A stretch of 64,000 nt of DNA from Brucella pituitosa (GTDB lineage Bacteria > Pseudomonadota > Alphaproteobacteria > Rhizobiales > Rhizobiaceae), in assembly GCF_003049685.1 (NCBI RefSeq), contig NZ_PYSY02000001.1, positions 2,097,001 through 2,161,000 on the forward strand. The letters run 5' to 3'. Under the pieces are notes generated by a model, which did not search any database, was not told the origin of the DNA, and saw only the letters and a list, made by a program, of their open reading frames with translations. Each line of letters starts with the position of its first letter. Position 1 is the first letter of the stretch. The translations under genes and the position numbers were made by a program. Shown piece by piece: positions 16,954 to 26,910 of the stretch.

Positions 16954-18948
16954 ATGACGAATTCCGACAAGCAAAACCAGCTGGCCAATGCCATCCGCTT
17001 TCTCTCGATCGATGCGGTCGAGAAAGCTAATTCAGGCCATCCCGGCCTGCCGATGGGCGCAGCCGACATCGCGACAACGCTCTATACGCGCTTCCTGTCG
17101 CACGACCCGCAGAACCCACATTGGCCAGATCGCGACCGTTTCGTGCTGTCAGCAGGTCACGGCTCAATGCTTCTTTATTCGCTGCTCTTCCTCTCGGGCT
17201 ACGAAGACATCACCATCGACGAAATCAAGAATTTCCGTCAGCTGGGCTCGCGCACCGCAGGCCACCCGGAATATGGTCATGCCGCAGGCATCGAGACCAC
17301 AACCGGCCCACTTGGTCAGGGTATTGCCAATGCTGTCGGCATGGCACTGTCCGAGCGCATCCTGAACGCGCAGTTCGGCGATAGCCTTGTTGACCACTAC
17401 ACCTATGTGATCGCTGGTGACGGCTGCCTCATGGAAGGCATCAGCCAGGAAGCCATCGCGCTTGCCGGTCATCTGAAGCTTAACAAGCTCATCGTCTTCT
17501 GGGATGACAACAACATCACCATCGATGGTGCCGTTTCCCTTTCCGATAACACCGACCAGCCTGCACGTTTCGCCGCTTCCGGCTGGAATACGCTTGCTGT
17601 TGACGGCCATGATCAGGATGCGATTGCCAAGGCTATCGAACTGGCCAAGGTTTCGGAAAAGCCAACGCTCATCGCGTGCAAGACCACCATTGGCTTCGGT
17701 TCGCCAAACAAGGCTGGCACGAACAAGGTCCACGGTTCGCCACTCGGCGCAGAAGAAATCGCTGCGACCCGTAAGGCACTTGGCTGGTCGGCAGAACCAT
17801 TTGTGGTTCCTGCTGAGGTTCTCGACGCATGGCGCGTTGCTGGACTGAACGCTGCCAAGAAGCGTCAGGAATGGGAAAAGCGTCTCGCAAATGTCGATGC
17901 TGAAACCCGTGCAGAATTCGAACGCCGCATGCGTGGCGATCTGCCTGCAAACTTCGACGACGCAATCAACGAATATAAGAAGAAGCTTTCCGCTGAAAAG
18001 CCGAAGGTTGCGACCCGTAAATCGTCGGAAATGGCCCTGGAAGTCATCAATGGCGTTGTTCCTGAAACCATCGGCGGCTCAGCCGACCTCACCGGTTCCA
18101 ACAACACCAAGACCAGCCAGACCAAGGCTGTTACGCCAGAAAACTACGGTGGCCGTTACATCCACTACGGTATCCGCGAACACGGCATGGCTGCTGCGAT
18201 GAACGGCATGACACTGCATGGCGGCGTCATTCCTTACTCCGGCACCTTCCTGACCTTCTCGGACTATTGCCGTCCGGCAATGCGTCTGTCGTCGCTGATG
18301 GGCATCCGCGTCGTCTATGTCATGACCCATGATTCCATTGGTCTTGGCGAGGATGGTCCTACCCACCAGCCGGTCGAACATCTGGCTGTTCTGCGCGCAA
18401 TTCCAAACCACAACGTCTTCCGTCCGGCAGACGCAGTGGAAGCAGCAGAATGCTGGCAGCTTGCCCTCAAGTCGACAAAGACCCCTTCGACGCTGGCTCT
18501 GACCCGTCAGAACCTGCCAGTCGTGCGTACCGAACATCGCGAAGAAAACCTCTCCGCATTCGGCGCATACGAACTTGCAGCTGCAAGCAACGACGCCAAG
18601 GTCACGATCTTCGCAACCGGTTCGGAAGTGGAAATCGCACTCAAGGCTCGCGACCTTCTCGAAGGCAAGGGCATCGCAACCCGCGTTGTTTCCGTTCCTT
18701 GCTTTGAACTGTTCGAAGAGCAGAGCGATGCATATAAGAAGGCAACACTCGGCGATGCACCGGTCAAGATCGCTATCGAAGCAGCGCTCGGCCTCGGCTG
18801 GGAACGCTTCATCGGCGAAAACGGCATCTTCATCGGCATGAAGGGCTTCGGCGCTTCTGGCGAGATCAACGATCTCTACAAGCATTTCGGCATTACTGCT
18901 GAACATGCTGCTGAAGCTGCGGAAAAGAAACTCAACGCCGCCGCATAA
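16954..18948 (+). CDS. tkt: Transketolase
   Basis: 664 residues, full length. Transketolase moves two-carbon units between sugar phosphates with thiamine diphosphate. The ThDP motif GDGCLMEG starts near residue 155. The active-site [15 protein letters not shown] (about 23-37), [13 protein letters not shown] and [19 protein letters not shown] are all intact. It is the first gene of a tkt-gap-pgk cluster, as in other Hyphomicrobiales. A hairpin follows the stop, so gap probably also has its own promoter. Confidence 0.97.
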   Translation: MTNSDKQNQLANAIRFLSIDAVEKANSGHPGLPMGAADIATTLYTRFLSHDPQNPHWPDRDRFVLSAGHGSMLLYSLLFLSGYEDITIDEIKNFRQLGSRTAGHPEYGHAAGIETTTGPLGQGIANAVGMALSERILNAQFGDSLVDHYTYVIAGDGCLMEGISQEAIALAGHLKLNKLIVFWDDNNITIDGAVSLSDNTDQPARFAASGWNTLAVDGHDQDAIAKAIELAKVSEKPTLIACKTTIGFGSPNKAGTNKVHGSPLGAEEIAATRKALGWSAEPFVVPAEVLDAWRVAGLNAAKKRQEWEKRLANVDAETRAEFERRMRGDLPANFDDAINEYKKKLSAEKPKVATRKSSEMALEVINGVVPETIGGSADLTGSNNTKTSQTKAVTPENYGGRYIHYGIREHGMAAAMNGMTLHGGVIPYSGTFLTFSDYCRPAMRLSSLMGIRVVYVMTHDSIGLGEDGPTHQPVEHLAVLRAIPNHNVFRPADAVEAAECWQLALKSTKTPSTLALTRQNLPVVRTEHREENLSAFGAYELAAASNDAKVTIFATGSEVEIALKARDLLEGKGIATRVVSVPCFELFEEQSDAYKKATLGDAPVKIAIEAALGLGWERFIGENGIFIGMKGFGASGEINDLYKHFGITAEHAAEAAEKKLNAAA

Positions 18949-18953
18949 TTATC

Positions 18954-18986
18954 AAACGCCGGCGTTAAACACGCCGGCGTTTATGT
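18954..18986 (+). terminator. Hairpin between tkt and gap
   Basis: AAACGCCGGCGT and ACGCCGGCGTTT arms around TAAAC. The T run is short (TTTATG), so partial read-through into gap is likely. Confidence 0.65.
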
Positions 18987-19070
18987 TTCCAGTTGAGGCG
19001 TTCCCAAACGCGTTCAACTGTTTTATCAAGCCACTGCATATGCAGAACCCTTTCGGGAGATTTAGAGAAA

Positions 19071-20078
19071 ATGGCAGTTCGCGTCGCAATCAACGGTTTT
19101 GGCCGCATCGGCCGCAATGTCCTTCGCGCTATCGTCGAATCGGGCCGCACCGACATTCAGGTCGTTGCAATCAACGATCTCGGCCCTGTAGAAACAAATG
19201 CGCATCTTCTGCGCTATGACAGCGTTCATGGTCGTTTTCCAAAGGAAGTAAAAGTCGTTGGCGACACCATCGACGTTGGTTACGGTCCAATCAAGGTACA
19301 CGCTGTTCGCAACCCGGCTGAATTGCCGTGGAAGGAAGAAGGCGTCGATATCGCTCTGGAATGCACCGGCATTTTCACAGCACGCGACAAGGCTGCTCTT
19401 CATCTTGAAGCAGGCGCCAAGCGCGTCATCGTTTCGGCTCCTGCCGACGGTGCTGACCTCACGGTCGTCTACGGCGTCAACCACGACAAGCTGACGAAGG
19501 ACCACCTGGTCATTTCCAATGCTTCCTGCACCACCAACTGCCTTGCGCCAGTGGCTCAGGTTCTCAACGATGTCATCGGCATCGAAAAGGGCTTCATGAC
19601 CACGATCCACTCCTACACTGGCGACCAGCCGACGCTGGACACCATGCATAAGGATCTTTACCGCGCTCGCGCAGCAGCTCTTTCCATGATCCCGACCTCG
19701 ACGGGTGCTGCAAAGGCTGTTGGTCTGGTTCTGCCAGAATTGAAAGGCAAGCTCGACGGCGTTGCAATCCGCGTTCCAACCCCGAATGTCTCGGTTGTTG
19801 ACCTGACCTTCGTTGCCAAGCGCACGACCACTGTTGAAGAAATCAACAATGCGATCCGCGAAGCAGCCAATGGCCGCCTCAAGGGCATCCTTGGTTACAC
19901 CGATGAGCCACTGGTTTCGCACGACTTCAACCACGATTCGCATTCATCGATCTTCCACACCGACCAGACCAAGGTCATGGACGGCACCATGGTGCGCATC
20001 CTGTCGTGGTACGACAATGAATGGGGCTTCTCGAGCCGCATGAGCGACACTGCAGTCGCTTTCGGCAAGCTGATCTAA
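19071..20078 (+). CDS. gap: Glyceraldehyde-3-phosphate dehydrogenase, type I
   Basis: 335 residues from the ATG at 19071, which gives the canonical [20 protein letters not shown]. The catalytic Cys153 is in [10 protein letters not shown]. Asp36 after the second strand (VAINDLG) favours NAD. The enzyme oxidises glyceraldehyde 3-phosphate to 1,3-bisphosphoglycerate and runs in reverse in gluconeogenesis. An upstream in-frame start at 18993 was rejected because it adds residues foreign to the family. Downstream after 9 bp is a putative glycolipid-binding protein, then pgk. Confidence 0.98.
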   Translation: MAVRVAINGFGRIGRNVLRAIVESGRTDIQVVAINDLGPVETNAHLLRYDSVHGRFPKEVKVVGDTIDVGYGPIKVHAVRNPAELPWKEEGVDIALECTGIFTARDKAALHLEAGAKRVIVSAPADGADLTVVYGVNHDKLTKDHLVISNASCTTNCLAPVAQVLNDVIGIEKGFMTTIHSYTGDQPTLDTMHKDLYRARAAALSMIPTSTGAAKAVGLVLPELKGKLDGVAIRVPTPNVSVVDLTFVAKRTTTVEEINNAIREAANGRLKGILGYTDEPLVSHDFNHDSHSSIFHTDQTKVMDGTMVRILSWYDNEWGFSSRMSDTAVAFGKLI

Positions 20079-20087
20079 GCAGCTTCA

Positions 20088-20657
20088 ATGTTTCGCTCCC
20101 TTCTCCCCACCGTTGCGCGCTGGCGTTCGCTGGAAGGAGAAGGGCTCGAACATCTCAATATCACGCCCGCCGGTAACACTTTCAACGCCACTGGCGTTCT
20201 TATCGGCGAGCGTGGCGATGTTCCCTACGGTGCCCGTTATAGCATCGATTGCGCGAGCGACTGGCGCGTATTCCATTTCCTCATCGAAACGACATCCGGC
20301 TTAAGGCTCGAACTCAAATCCGATGGAAATGGGCACTGGACCACGATGGCCGGAGACGCACTACCCGAGTTTGATGGTTGCATAGACATTGATCTGGCAG
20401 GGACACCCTTCACCAATAGCTTGCCTATCCGCCGTCTGGGCCTGACGCCCGAAAGCGGAACAGTGCAGCTCGACATGCTTTACGTACCGTTCAATAATTT
20501 CCGCCCGTTGCGCGACAGCCAACGATATACCTGTCTTAAGGAAGGCAAGCTTTACCGTTACGCTGCCGCTGATCGCACGTTCACCGCTGAATTGCCTGTC
20601 GATGAAGACGGGCTTGTCACTGATTACCCAACCCTGTTCCAGCGCCTGCCTGTCTGA
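20088..20657 (+). CDS. Putative glycolipid-binding protein (PF06475 family)
   Basis: 189 residues. The pattern [17 protein letters not shown], then the central [12 protein letters not shown] and late [19 protein letters not shown] matches the putative glycolipid-binding family (formerly DUF1089). No catalytic residues are known. It is soluble, with no signal peptide. The gene sits 9 bp after gap and 47 bp before pgk, so it is made with glycolytic enzymes. A sugar- or lipid-sensing role is conceivable but unproven. Confidence 0.8.
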   Translation: MFRSLLPTVARWRSLEGEGLEHLNITPAGNTFNATGVLIGERGDVPYGARYSIDCASDWRVFHFLIETTSGLRLELKSDGNGHWTTMAGDALPEFDGCIDIDLAGTPFTNSLPIRRLGLTPESGTVQLDMLYVPFNNFRPLRDSQRYTCLKEGKLYRYAAADRTFTAELPVDEDGLVTDYPTLFQRLPV

Positions 20658-20704
20658 AAGACGAAGACCTGCAGGCGACCGGAAAAAGGCCCGGGAGAAA
20701 TATC

Positions 20705-21895
20705 ATGAGTTTCCGTACCCTCGATGATGCCGATGTCAAATCAAAGCGCGTTCTGGTTCGTGTTGACCTCAACGTGCCGATGGCTAACGGCGAGGTAACC
20801 GACCTCACCCGTATCGAACGCATCGTTCCAACTATTTCGGAACTGTCGAAGAAGGGCGCCAAGGTTATTCTGCTCGCCCATTTCGGTCGTCCAAAAGGCG
20901 TTGCTTCCGATGAAAACTCGTTGAAGCATGTCGTCAAACCGCTGGCGAAAGTGCTCGGTCATAGCGTGCATTTTGCGGAAGACAGTATTGGTGACAAGGC
21001 AAAGGCCGCAGTCGATGCGCTGAAAGACGGTGATGTTCTGCTTCTAGAAAACACCCGCTTCCACAAGGGCGAAGAAAAGAACGATCCGGAGTTTGTCGCA
21101 GCACTCGCAGCCAATGGCGACATCTATGTCAACGACGCCTTCTCGGCGGCGCACCGCGCCCACGCTTCGACCGAAGGTCTGGCACATGTGCTGCCAGCCT
21201 ATGCAGGCCGCGCCATGCAGGCAGAACTTGAAGCGCTTGAAAAGGGCCTCGGCCAGCCAGCACGTCCGGTTGTGGCAATCGTTGGCGGCGCCAAGGTTTC
21301 CACCAAGCTCGACCTGCTCTCGAACCTGATTGAAAAGGTCGATGCACTGGTGATCGGCGGCGGCATGGCCAACACCTTCCTCGCAGCACAGGGCCACGAT
21401 GTCGGCAAATCGCTTTGCGAGCATGACCTTGCCCATACCGCACGCGAAATCATGGCCAAGGCTGAAAAGACCAAATGCGCTATCATCCTGCCGGTTGATG
21501 CGGTTGTAGGCTGGCACTTTGCTGCCGACACGCCAAACCAGACCTATGGTGTCGATGCCGTGCCAAGCGACGGCATGATTCTCGACGCAGGCGCACTTTC
21601 GACTGATCTGATCGCCTCGGCCATCGATGATGCAGCAACGCTCGTCTGGAACGGTCCGCTCGGCGCGTTTGAGCTGCGTCCATTCGATACAGCAACGGTC
21701 AAGACCGCCAAGCATGTTGCTGCCCGCACCAAGGCTGGCAAGCTGGTATCGGTCGGCGGCGGCGGCGACACCGTTGCGGCACTCAATCATGCAGGCGTTG
21801 CCGACGACTTCACCTATATCTCGACCGCTGGCGGCGCTTTCCTTGAATGGATGGAAGGCAAACCACTTCCCGGCGTTGATGTGCTGAAGAAGTAA
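20705..21895 (+). CDS. pgk: Phosphoglycerate kinase
   Basis: 396 residues, the normal length. The N-terminal [29 protein letters not shown] and [10 protein letters not shown] form the phosphoglycerate side. The C-terminal GGGDTVAAL and [13 protein letters not shown] form the nucleotide side. It transfers phosphate between 1,3-bisphosphoglycerate and ADP. GGGAGAAATATC is the ribosome-binding region. Last gene of the tkt-gap-pgk cluster; a terminator follows. Confidence 0.98.
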   Translation: MSFRTLDDADVKSKRVLVRVDLNVPMANGEVTDLTRIERIVPTISELSKKGAKVILLAHFGRPKGVASDENSLKHVVKPLAKVLGHSVHFAEDSIGDKAKAAVDALKDGDVLLLENTRFHKGEEKNDPEFVAALAANGDIYVNDAFSAAHRAHASTEGLAHVLPAYAGRAMQAELEALEKGLGQPARPVVAIVGGAKVSTKLDLLSNLIEKVDALVIGGGMANTFLAAQGHDVGKSLCEHDLAHTAREIMAKAEKTKCAIILPVDAVVGWHFAADTPNQTYGVDAVPSDGMILDAGALSTDLIASAIDDAATLVWNGPLGAFELRPFDTATVKTAKHVAARTKAGKLVSVGGGGDTVAALNHAGVADDFTYISTAGGAFLEWMEGKPLPGVDVLKK

Positions 21896-21898
21896 AAA

Positions 21899-21931
21899 AG
21901 AGAGGCCGCTGAAACCAGCGGCCTTTTTCTT
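21899..21931 (+). terminator. Rho-independent terminator after pgk
   Basis: AGGCCGCTG and CAGCGGCCT arms around AAAC, then TTTTTCTTT. The stem ends at the stop codon of the converging gene. Confidence 0.9.
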
Positions 21932-23079
21932 TATGGCTTAGGCGTCAGTTTTAACAACCTACCCGGATTGTCATCCTCGATCACCCAGATCGCACCATCT
22001 GGTCCAACGGCTACGTCACGGATGCGATTTTCCATGGCAAAGCGTTCGGTTTCGTTCGGCTGACCATCGCTGTTGATCGTCACACGGATCAGCGCCATCG
22101 ACGAAAGGCCAGCGATCAGCGCAGAGCCATTCCAGTCGGCAAACATCTTGCCCTTGTAGAATGCCAGTCCGCCCGGCGAGATCACCGGTGTCCAAAACAG
22201 CATCGGTGCTTCAAACTCTGGCCGCGTGCTGTGGCGCGGGATCGGTCGGCCGCTATAATTATCGCCGTTGGAGACCACCGGCCATCCGTAATTAAGACCG
22301 GGCTTGATGAGATTGAACTCGTCACCGCCACGCGGCCCCATCTCATGTTCCCACAATTTGCCGTCAGGCGCGAAAGCAAGCCCATAAGGATTGCGATGAC
22401 CCGTTGACCATGTCAGGGCCTTGACGCCGCCTTCGGAAGCCATCGGATTATCCTTTGGCACAGAACCATCGAGGTTCATACGCAGGATCTTGCCCATCGG
22501 CGCATTGTCATCCTGTGCGGTTGCGGGCGACATGCGATCGCCAACCGACAGGAACAGATGCTTTTTATCAGGCGCAAACGCGATCTTGCCGCCGGGCTGC
22601 CCGCCCTTGGCGGCCGTGCCCTGCTGCCAGATTGCCTTGAGATCCTTAAGCTCTGCCTTGCCCTTACTTTCGGACAGCGTAGCACGCGCCAATATGAGCG
22701 CGCCTCCACCATTTTCAGGCATGACATAGGTGAAATAGATCGCCTTACTCTTGGCAAAATCAGGCGCAGGAATAACATCCAGCAAACCGTTCTGGCCGCT
22801 GAACAAAACCTCCGGCACGCCTGAAACTTCCGTCTTCTCACCCTTTCCGGTTACGACAAAAATCTTGCCGCCCTTCTCGGTGAGGATCAGTTTGCCGCCC
22901 GGCAGAAATGCAATCGCCCATGGTGTGTCAAATTCCGCCACTGCTGCGACATTGAAAGGCAATTCAGTGGTGGCTTCCCTGCTTCCTGCATTGATGCTCT
23001 CCGCAAACGCGGTCTGAGCCGGAAGGGCGATCATCGATGCAGCCAGAATGAATGGCAGGCTTAGTAGGGCACTTCGCAT
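21931..23079 (-). CDS. Exported PQQ-type aldose sugar dehydrogenase (GSDH family)
   Basis: 382 residues with a signal peptide (MRSALLSLPFILAASMIALPAQTAFA, cut near 26). The six-bladed beta-propeller of the glucose/sorbosone dehydrogenase family (PF07995) is clear from TPWAIAFLPGGKLILTEKGG, GQNGLLDVIPAPDF, TGHRNPYGLAFAPDG, HEMGPRGGDEFN and LNYGWPVVSNG. E. coli YliI is a related periplasmic enzyme that oxidises aldoses with PQQ. PQQ binding here is inferred. It converges on pgk and is divergent from fba across a 320 bp control region. Confidence 0.9.
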   Translation of the reverse strand: MRSALLSLPFILAASMIALPAQTAFAESINAGSREATTELPFNVAAVAEFDTPWAIAFLPGGKLILTEKGGKIFVVTGKGEKTEVSGVPEVLFSGQNGLLDVIPAPDFAKSKAIYFTYVMPENGGGALILARATLSESKGKAELKDLKAIWQQGTAAKGGQPGGKIAFAPDKKHLFLSVGDRMSPATAQDDNAPMGKILRMNLDGSVPKDNPMASEGGVKALTWSTGHRNPYGLAFAPDGKLWEHEMGPRGGDEFNLIKPGLNYGWPVVSNGDNYSGRPIPRHSTRPEFEAPMLFWTPVISPGGLAFYKGKMFADWNGSALIAGLSSMALIRVTINSDGQPNETERFAMENRIRDVAVGPDGAIWVIEDDNPGRLLKLTPKP

Positions 23080-23401
23080 CTCTCCTCCTTTTAATTGATA
23101 TCCTTTAGATGGGATTCTCAGGCGTCATGTCAAAACCAAATCGCGATGAAATCGCATATTCGTCTGTCGAATCTGGAATATTCGTTCTGCATGCGAATTG
23201 GAGCAGAGTTCTGACAGTCGGCAAGAAAACTTGCCTCGGCTAAATCGTTTGAAAAAATTTCAATCGTTTCAACAACTTGTACTGCCATTTTGTTGACCCA
23301 ACTCTTCTGCTATCGACAATGATTATGTGCCTTGAGAGCAGCTGAAGCTCTTTGTTGAGCTTCCCATAATTGGCCCCGTAAGGGTTTAAAGGAGCTTACA
23401 T
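23080..23401. other. Divergent control region, sugar dehydrogenase and fba
   Basis: About 320 bp with tandem operator-like sites (23240-23273) and a promoter-like TTGACC (23293-23298) preceded by TTTTG and followed 16 bp later by GACAAT. The rest shows no gene. Confidence 0.6.
23240..23273. promoter_or_regulatory. Tandem CG-centred operator-like sites upstream of fba
   Basis: CTAAATCGTTTGAAA (23240-23254) and TTTCAATCGTTTCAAC (23258-23273) have CG centres 19 bp apart, as before tkt. They lie upstream of the presumed fba -35, whereas at tkt they lie downstream of the presumed promoter. That would allow opposite regulatory effects. Confidence 0.6.
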
Positions 23402-24427
23402 ATGACCGAACGTCTTGAAGATATTGCAATTGCACTCGTCGCAAACGGCAAGGGAATTCTGGCTGCGGACGAAAGCTCCGGCACCATTGCAAAACGGTTT
23501 GAAAGCATTGGCCTCGCCTCAACTGAGGAATCACGCCGCGATTATCGCGAGATGCTGTTTCGTTCTGATGAGGCGATGAAAAACTACATTTCCGGCGTCA
23601 TTCTTTACGATGAAACCATCCGTCAGAAAGCCAAGGATGGCACGCCGCTTGTCGATCTCATTCGCAAGGCAGGTGCTGTGCCGGGCATCAAGGTGGATGC
23701 CGGTGCCAAGCCACTTGCAGGCTTTGAGGGTGAAACCATCACCGAAGGTCTCGACGGGTTGCGTGAACGCCTCAACGAATATTATGGCTTTGGCGCCCGC
23801 TTTGCGAAATGGCGCGCCGTAATCTCGATTTCTGATGGGCTGCCGACATGGGCAGCGGTCAAGCAAAACGCACAGGCCCTCGCCCGTTACGCAGCGCTCT
23901 GTCAGGAAGCAGGCATCGTGCCGATCGTTGAGCCGGAAGTGCTGATGGATGGCAAGCCGGGCGATCATTCCATCGACCGCTGCTACGAAGTCACCGAATG
24001 GGTGCTCAAGACCGTCTTCACCGAACTCTACGACGCACGCGTCAGGCTCGAAGGCATGATCCTGAAACCGAACATGGTTATCGACGGCAAGAAAGCGCGC
24101 AAAGCCTCTGTTGAAGAAGTGGCCGAAAAGACTGTTCGCTGCTTCCGCAACACGGTCCCTGCTGCCGTGCCAGGCATTGCCTTTCTTTCCGGCGGTCAGA
24201 CCGGCGAAGAAGCAACCGCACATTTGTCGGCAATGAATGCAAGCTTCGACATGCCGTGGAAGATGACCTTCTCCTATGGGCGCGCGCTGCAAGCAGCTTC
24301 ACTGGAAGCATGGAGCGGCAAGGATGAGAATGTTGCCGCTGGCCAGCGCGCCTTTGCTCATCGCGCCAAGATGAACGGTCTTGCTGCAACCGGCGGCTGG
24401 AAGAAAGATCTCGAAAAAGCAGCCTGA
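23402..24427 (+). CDS. Fructose-bisphosphate aldolase, class I
   Basis: 341 residues of the eukaryote-like class I type. The Schiff-base lysine is Lys222 in LEGMILKPNMV. The N-terminal GKGILAADESSGTIAKRF and the C-terminal SYGRALQAASLEAW are conserved. It cleaves fructose 1,6-bisphosphate to two triose phosphates and needs no metal. The C-terminus GLAATGGWKKDLEKAA lacks the terminal Tyr of animal aldolases. Operator-like sites shared with tkt lie upstream. Good GGAGCTTACAT ribosome-binding region. Confidence 0.96.
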   Translation: MTERLEDIAIALVANGKGILAADESSGTIAKRFESIGLASTEESRRDYREMLFRSDEAMKNYISGVILYDETIRQKAKDGTPLVDLIRKAGAVPGIKVDAGAKPLAGFEGETITEGLDGLRERLNEYYGFGARFAKWRAVISISDGLPTWAAVKQNAQALARYAALCQEAGIVPIVEPEVLMDGKPGDHSIDRCYEVTEWVLKTVFTELYDARVRLEGMILKPNMVIDGKKARKASVEEVAEKTVRCFRNTVPAAVPGIAFLSGGQTGEEATAHLSAMNASFDMPWKMTFSYGRALQAASLEAWSGKDENVAAGQRAFAHRAKMNGLAATGGWKKDLEKAA

Positions 24428-24441
24428 ACTATGCTGCATGA

Positions 24442-24484
24442 TAAAAGGCCCGGTTTAGAGCATGAGCCGACCGGGCCTTTTAGT
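24442..24484 (+). terminator. Rho-independent terminator after fba
   Basis: AAAAGGCCCGGT and ACCGGGCCTTTT arms. The loop contains TTAGAGCATGAGC, a core of the dispersed repeats. The 3' arm overlaps the end of the small minus-strand membrane-protein gene. Confidence 0.75.
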
Positions 24485-24644
24485 TTTCAGCGAAATGAAA
24501 CCCGACCGCCATCGCCATGGCAAATATCGCAAACGCCGCGATCTTCCAGAAATCGCCACGCTTCTTCAAACCCGGCAAGCCAAGTGGCTTGATGATGTGC
24601 AAGCCCATGAGGACCATGAGCAGCACAGGCAGGACTTTGGTCAC
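24480..24644 (-). CDS. Small membrane protein, 54 residues, GTG start
   Basis: A short frame beginning with GTG at 24644: VTKVLPVLLMVLMGLHIIKP, then LGLPGLKKRGDFWK and a second hydrophobic helix AAFAIFAMAMAVGF, ending HFAEN. Two membrane segments separated by a short basic loop with a conserved-looking GLPGLKKRGDFWK. AGAGG lies 7 bases before the GTG. It is too short for standard gene-length cutoffs. No function recognised. It converges on fba. Confidence 0.65.
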   Translation of the reverse strand: MTKVLPVLLMVLMGLHIIKPLGLPGLKKRGDFWKIAAFAIFAMAMAVGFHFAEN

Positions 24645-24922
24645 AAAACACCTCTCATTCCCCCTTGTGGCCCCCTTGTGGCCCAGCGATCAGCATCCTG
24701 CAAGCCTCGTCAATTTATGCAGTGGTTGTGATATACTTATTCATCTTAAGTTTCATGGACGAGGCTTTAATCGTCAGCATACACTAGCCACCGGAGGAGA
24801 TGAAAAGCGCGTGGAGGAGACAGGGTCAAATTGGCCTGTCTTGCGCTTTCATCCAGCACGTTATCGCGACGCTTTGGAGGATCATCTGGTCCGATAGAGC
24901 GTGTGCTTCTGGGAGGAACAGC

Positions 24923-26833
24923 ATGACATCGAAATATGCCGAAACCTACGCCGCATGGCAGAATGACCCTGAAGGCTTCTGGGCTGAAGCAGCCAGAGCC
25001 ATCGACTGGTTCAAGCCATGGGATCAGGTTCTCGCAAGCGATGAAGGTGTGTACGGCCGCTGGTTCAAAGGTGCTGAATGCAACACGTGTTACAACGCGC
25101 TCGACCGCCATGTCGCCAATGGGCGCGGCGATCGGGTGGCACTCATCTATGATAGCCCTGTCACAAACTCAGCGCGCAAATTCACCTATTCCGAATTGCT
25201 CGAAGAGGTGGAAGCCCTCTCGGCAGTCATGCTTGATAATGGTGTGACGAAAGGCGACCGCATTCTCATATATATGCCGATGGTGCCGGAAGCAGCCATC
25301 GCCATGCTGGCCTGTGCCCGAATCGGAGCCGTGCATTCGGTGGTCTTCGGTGGCTTTGCCGCCAACGAACTTGCGACCCGTATCGATGATGCAAAGCCGG
25401 TAATGATCATTGCCGGTTCATGCGGCATCGAACCCACGCGCGTCGTGCCCTATCAGGCGATGCTAGACAAGGCGATTGCAACTGCCCGACACAAGGTCGG
25501 CCATTGCATCATCCTCCAGCGCGAACAGCATCTGCACAATCTCATTGATGGTCGCGATATCGATTATCGAACGGCAATCGATGCTGCACGTGACCGCCAT
25601 GTGCCATGTACTTCGGTAGCAGCCACTGATCCGCTCTATGTGCTTTATACATCAGGCACCACCGGCGAACCCAAAGGCGTGGTACGCGACAATGGCGGAC
25701 ATATGGTGGCGCTCGCATGGTCGTTGAAACATGTCTTCGGTATTGAGTCGGGGCAAGTGTTCTGGGCAGCATCCGATGTCGGTTGGGTGGTCGGCCATTC
25801 CTATATCGTCTATGCGCCACTGATTGCAGGCGCGACCAGTATCCTTTTCGAAGGCAAACCCATCGGAACACCCGATGCCGGAACCTATTGGCGCATTATC
25901 GCTGAACATGGCGTTGAAGTGATGTTCACCGCACCCACCGCCTTGCGCGCTATCAAGAAGGAAGATGCGGACGGCAATTTCGTGCGCCGCTACGATCTTT
26001 CCAAATTCCGCGCCCTGTATCTTGCTGGCGAACGCGCTGATCCTGACACGATCCACTGGGCGGAAAATCTGCTCGGCTGTCCGGTAATTGATCACTGGTG
26101 GCAGACGGAAAGCGGCTGGCCGATGGTTGCCAACCCACTTGGTCTTGGACTGCTCGAAACCAAATATGGCTCGCCTGCGGTCTGCCTGCCCGGTTATGAT
26201 ATTCGGGTGCTCGATGATGCAGGCCACGAAGTGGAGCGCGGCCAACTCGGCAATATCCTGATCAAGTTGCCATTGCCGCCCGGCTGTCTGCCGACGCTCT
26301 GGAACGCTGATGATCGCTTCCGCAAAGCCTATCTCAACGAGTTCCCCGGCTATTACAAAACGGCCGACGCTGGCTACATGGATGAAGATGGCTATCTCTA
26401 TATCATGAGCCGCACCGACGACATCATCAATGTCGCGGGCCACCGTCTTTCGACGGGTGCCATGGAGGAAGTGCTTTCCAGCCATCCCGATGTTGCCGAA
26501 TGTGCGGTGCTCGGCATTTCTGATTCCGTCAAGGGACAGGTGCCCTGCGGCTTCCTCGTGCTGAAATCCAATATCGACCGCGATACGCACGAGGTCGAAA
26601 AAGAATGCATCAGCATGATTCGCGATGTCATCGGCCCTGTTGCCGCTTTCCGGCTGGCTTTGACCGTAAAGCGCCTGCCCAAGACCCGCTCGGGAAAGAT
26701 ATTGCGATCAACGATACAGAAAATCGCAGACGGTGACGATTGGAAAATGCCTGCCACCATTGATGACCCGGCAATTCTGGATGAGATCAGCTCGGTTCTG
26801 CGGGAGCGGCATATCGGTCTGGCCTTTGCCTGA
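24923..26833 (+). CDS. Propionate-CoA ligase (PrpE-like acyl-CoA synthetase)
   Basis: 636 residues from the ATG at 24923, preceded by GGGAGGAACAGC. It belongs to the adenylate-forming ACS family. The ATP-binding loop YTSGTTGEPKGVVRD (about 252-266), DHWWQTESGWPM, and the acetylatable lysine near Lys592 in TRSGKILRSTIQ are intact. The DHWWQTESGWP form and KYAETYAAWQNDPEGFWAEAA start resemble PrpE more than Acs. It would activate propionate or another short acid. An SDR gene follows in the same direction after 77 bp. Confidence 0.88.
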   Translation: MTSKYAETYAAWQNDPEGFWAEAARAIDWFKPWDQVLASDEGVYGRWFKGAECNTCYNALDRHVANGRGDRVALIYDSPVTNSARKFTYSELLEEVEALSAVMLDNGVTKGDRILIYMPMVPEAAIAMLACARIGAVHSVVFGGFAANELATRIDDAKPVMIIAGSCGIEPTRVVPYQAMLDKAIATARHKVGHCIILQREQHLHNLIDGRDIDYRTAIDAARDRHVPCTSVAATDPLYVLYTSGTTGEPKGVVRDNGGHMVALAWSLKHVFGIESGQVFWAASDVGWVVGHSYIVYAPLIAGATSILFEGKPIGTPDAGTYWRIIAEHGVEVMFTAPTALRAIKKEDADGNFVRRYDLSKFRALYLAGERADPDTIHWAENLLGCPVIDHWWQTESGWPMVANPLGLGLLETKYGSPAVCLPGYDIRVLDDAGHEVERGQLGNILIKLPLPPGCLPTLWNADDRFRKAYLNEFPGYYKTADAGYMDEDGYLYIMSRTDDIINVAGHRLSTGAMEEVLSSHPDVAECAVLGISDSVKGQVPCGFLVLKSNIDRDTHEVEKECISMIRDVIGPVAAFRLALTVKRLPKTRSGKILRSTIQKIADGDDWKMPATIDDPAILDEISSVLRERHIGLAFA

Positions 26834-26910
26834 ACTTTTTAATCGCGCTTCATACTCTTGACCGGCGAAAATCGCCGGTCCACTCTCCCGCAAAATTCGG
26901 AGATTGATTG

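Noticed and set aside
18079..19943. Long minus-strand frames opposite tkt and gap
   Set aside because: Shadows of highly biased coding sequence; no recognisable domains.
25652..26590. 312-codon minus-strand open frame
   Set aside because: Antisense to the PrpE-like gene, whose motifs are complete.
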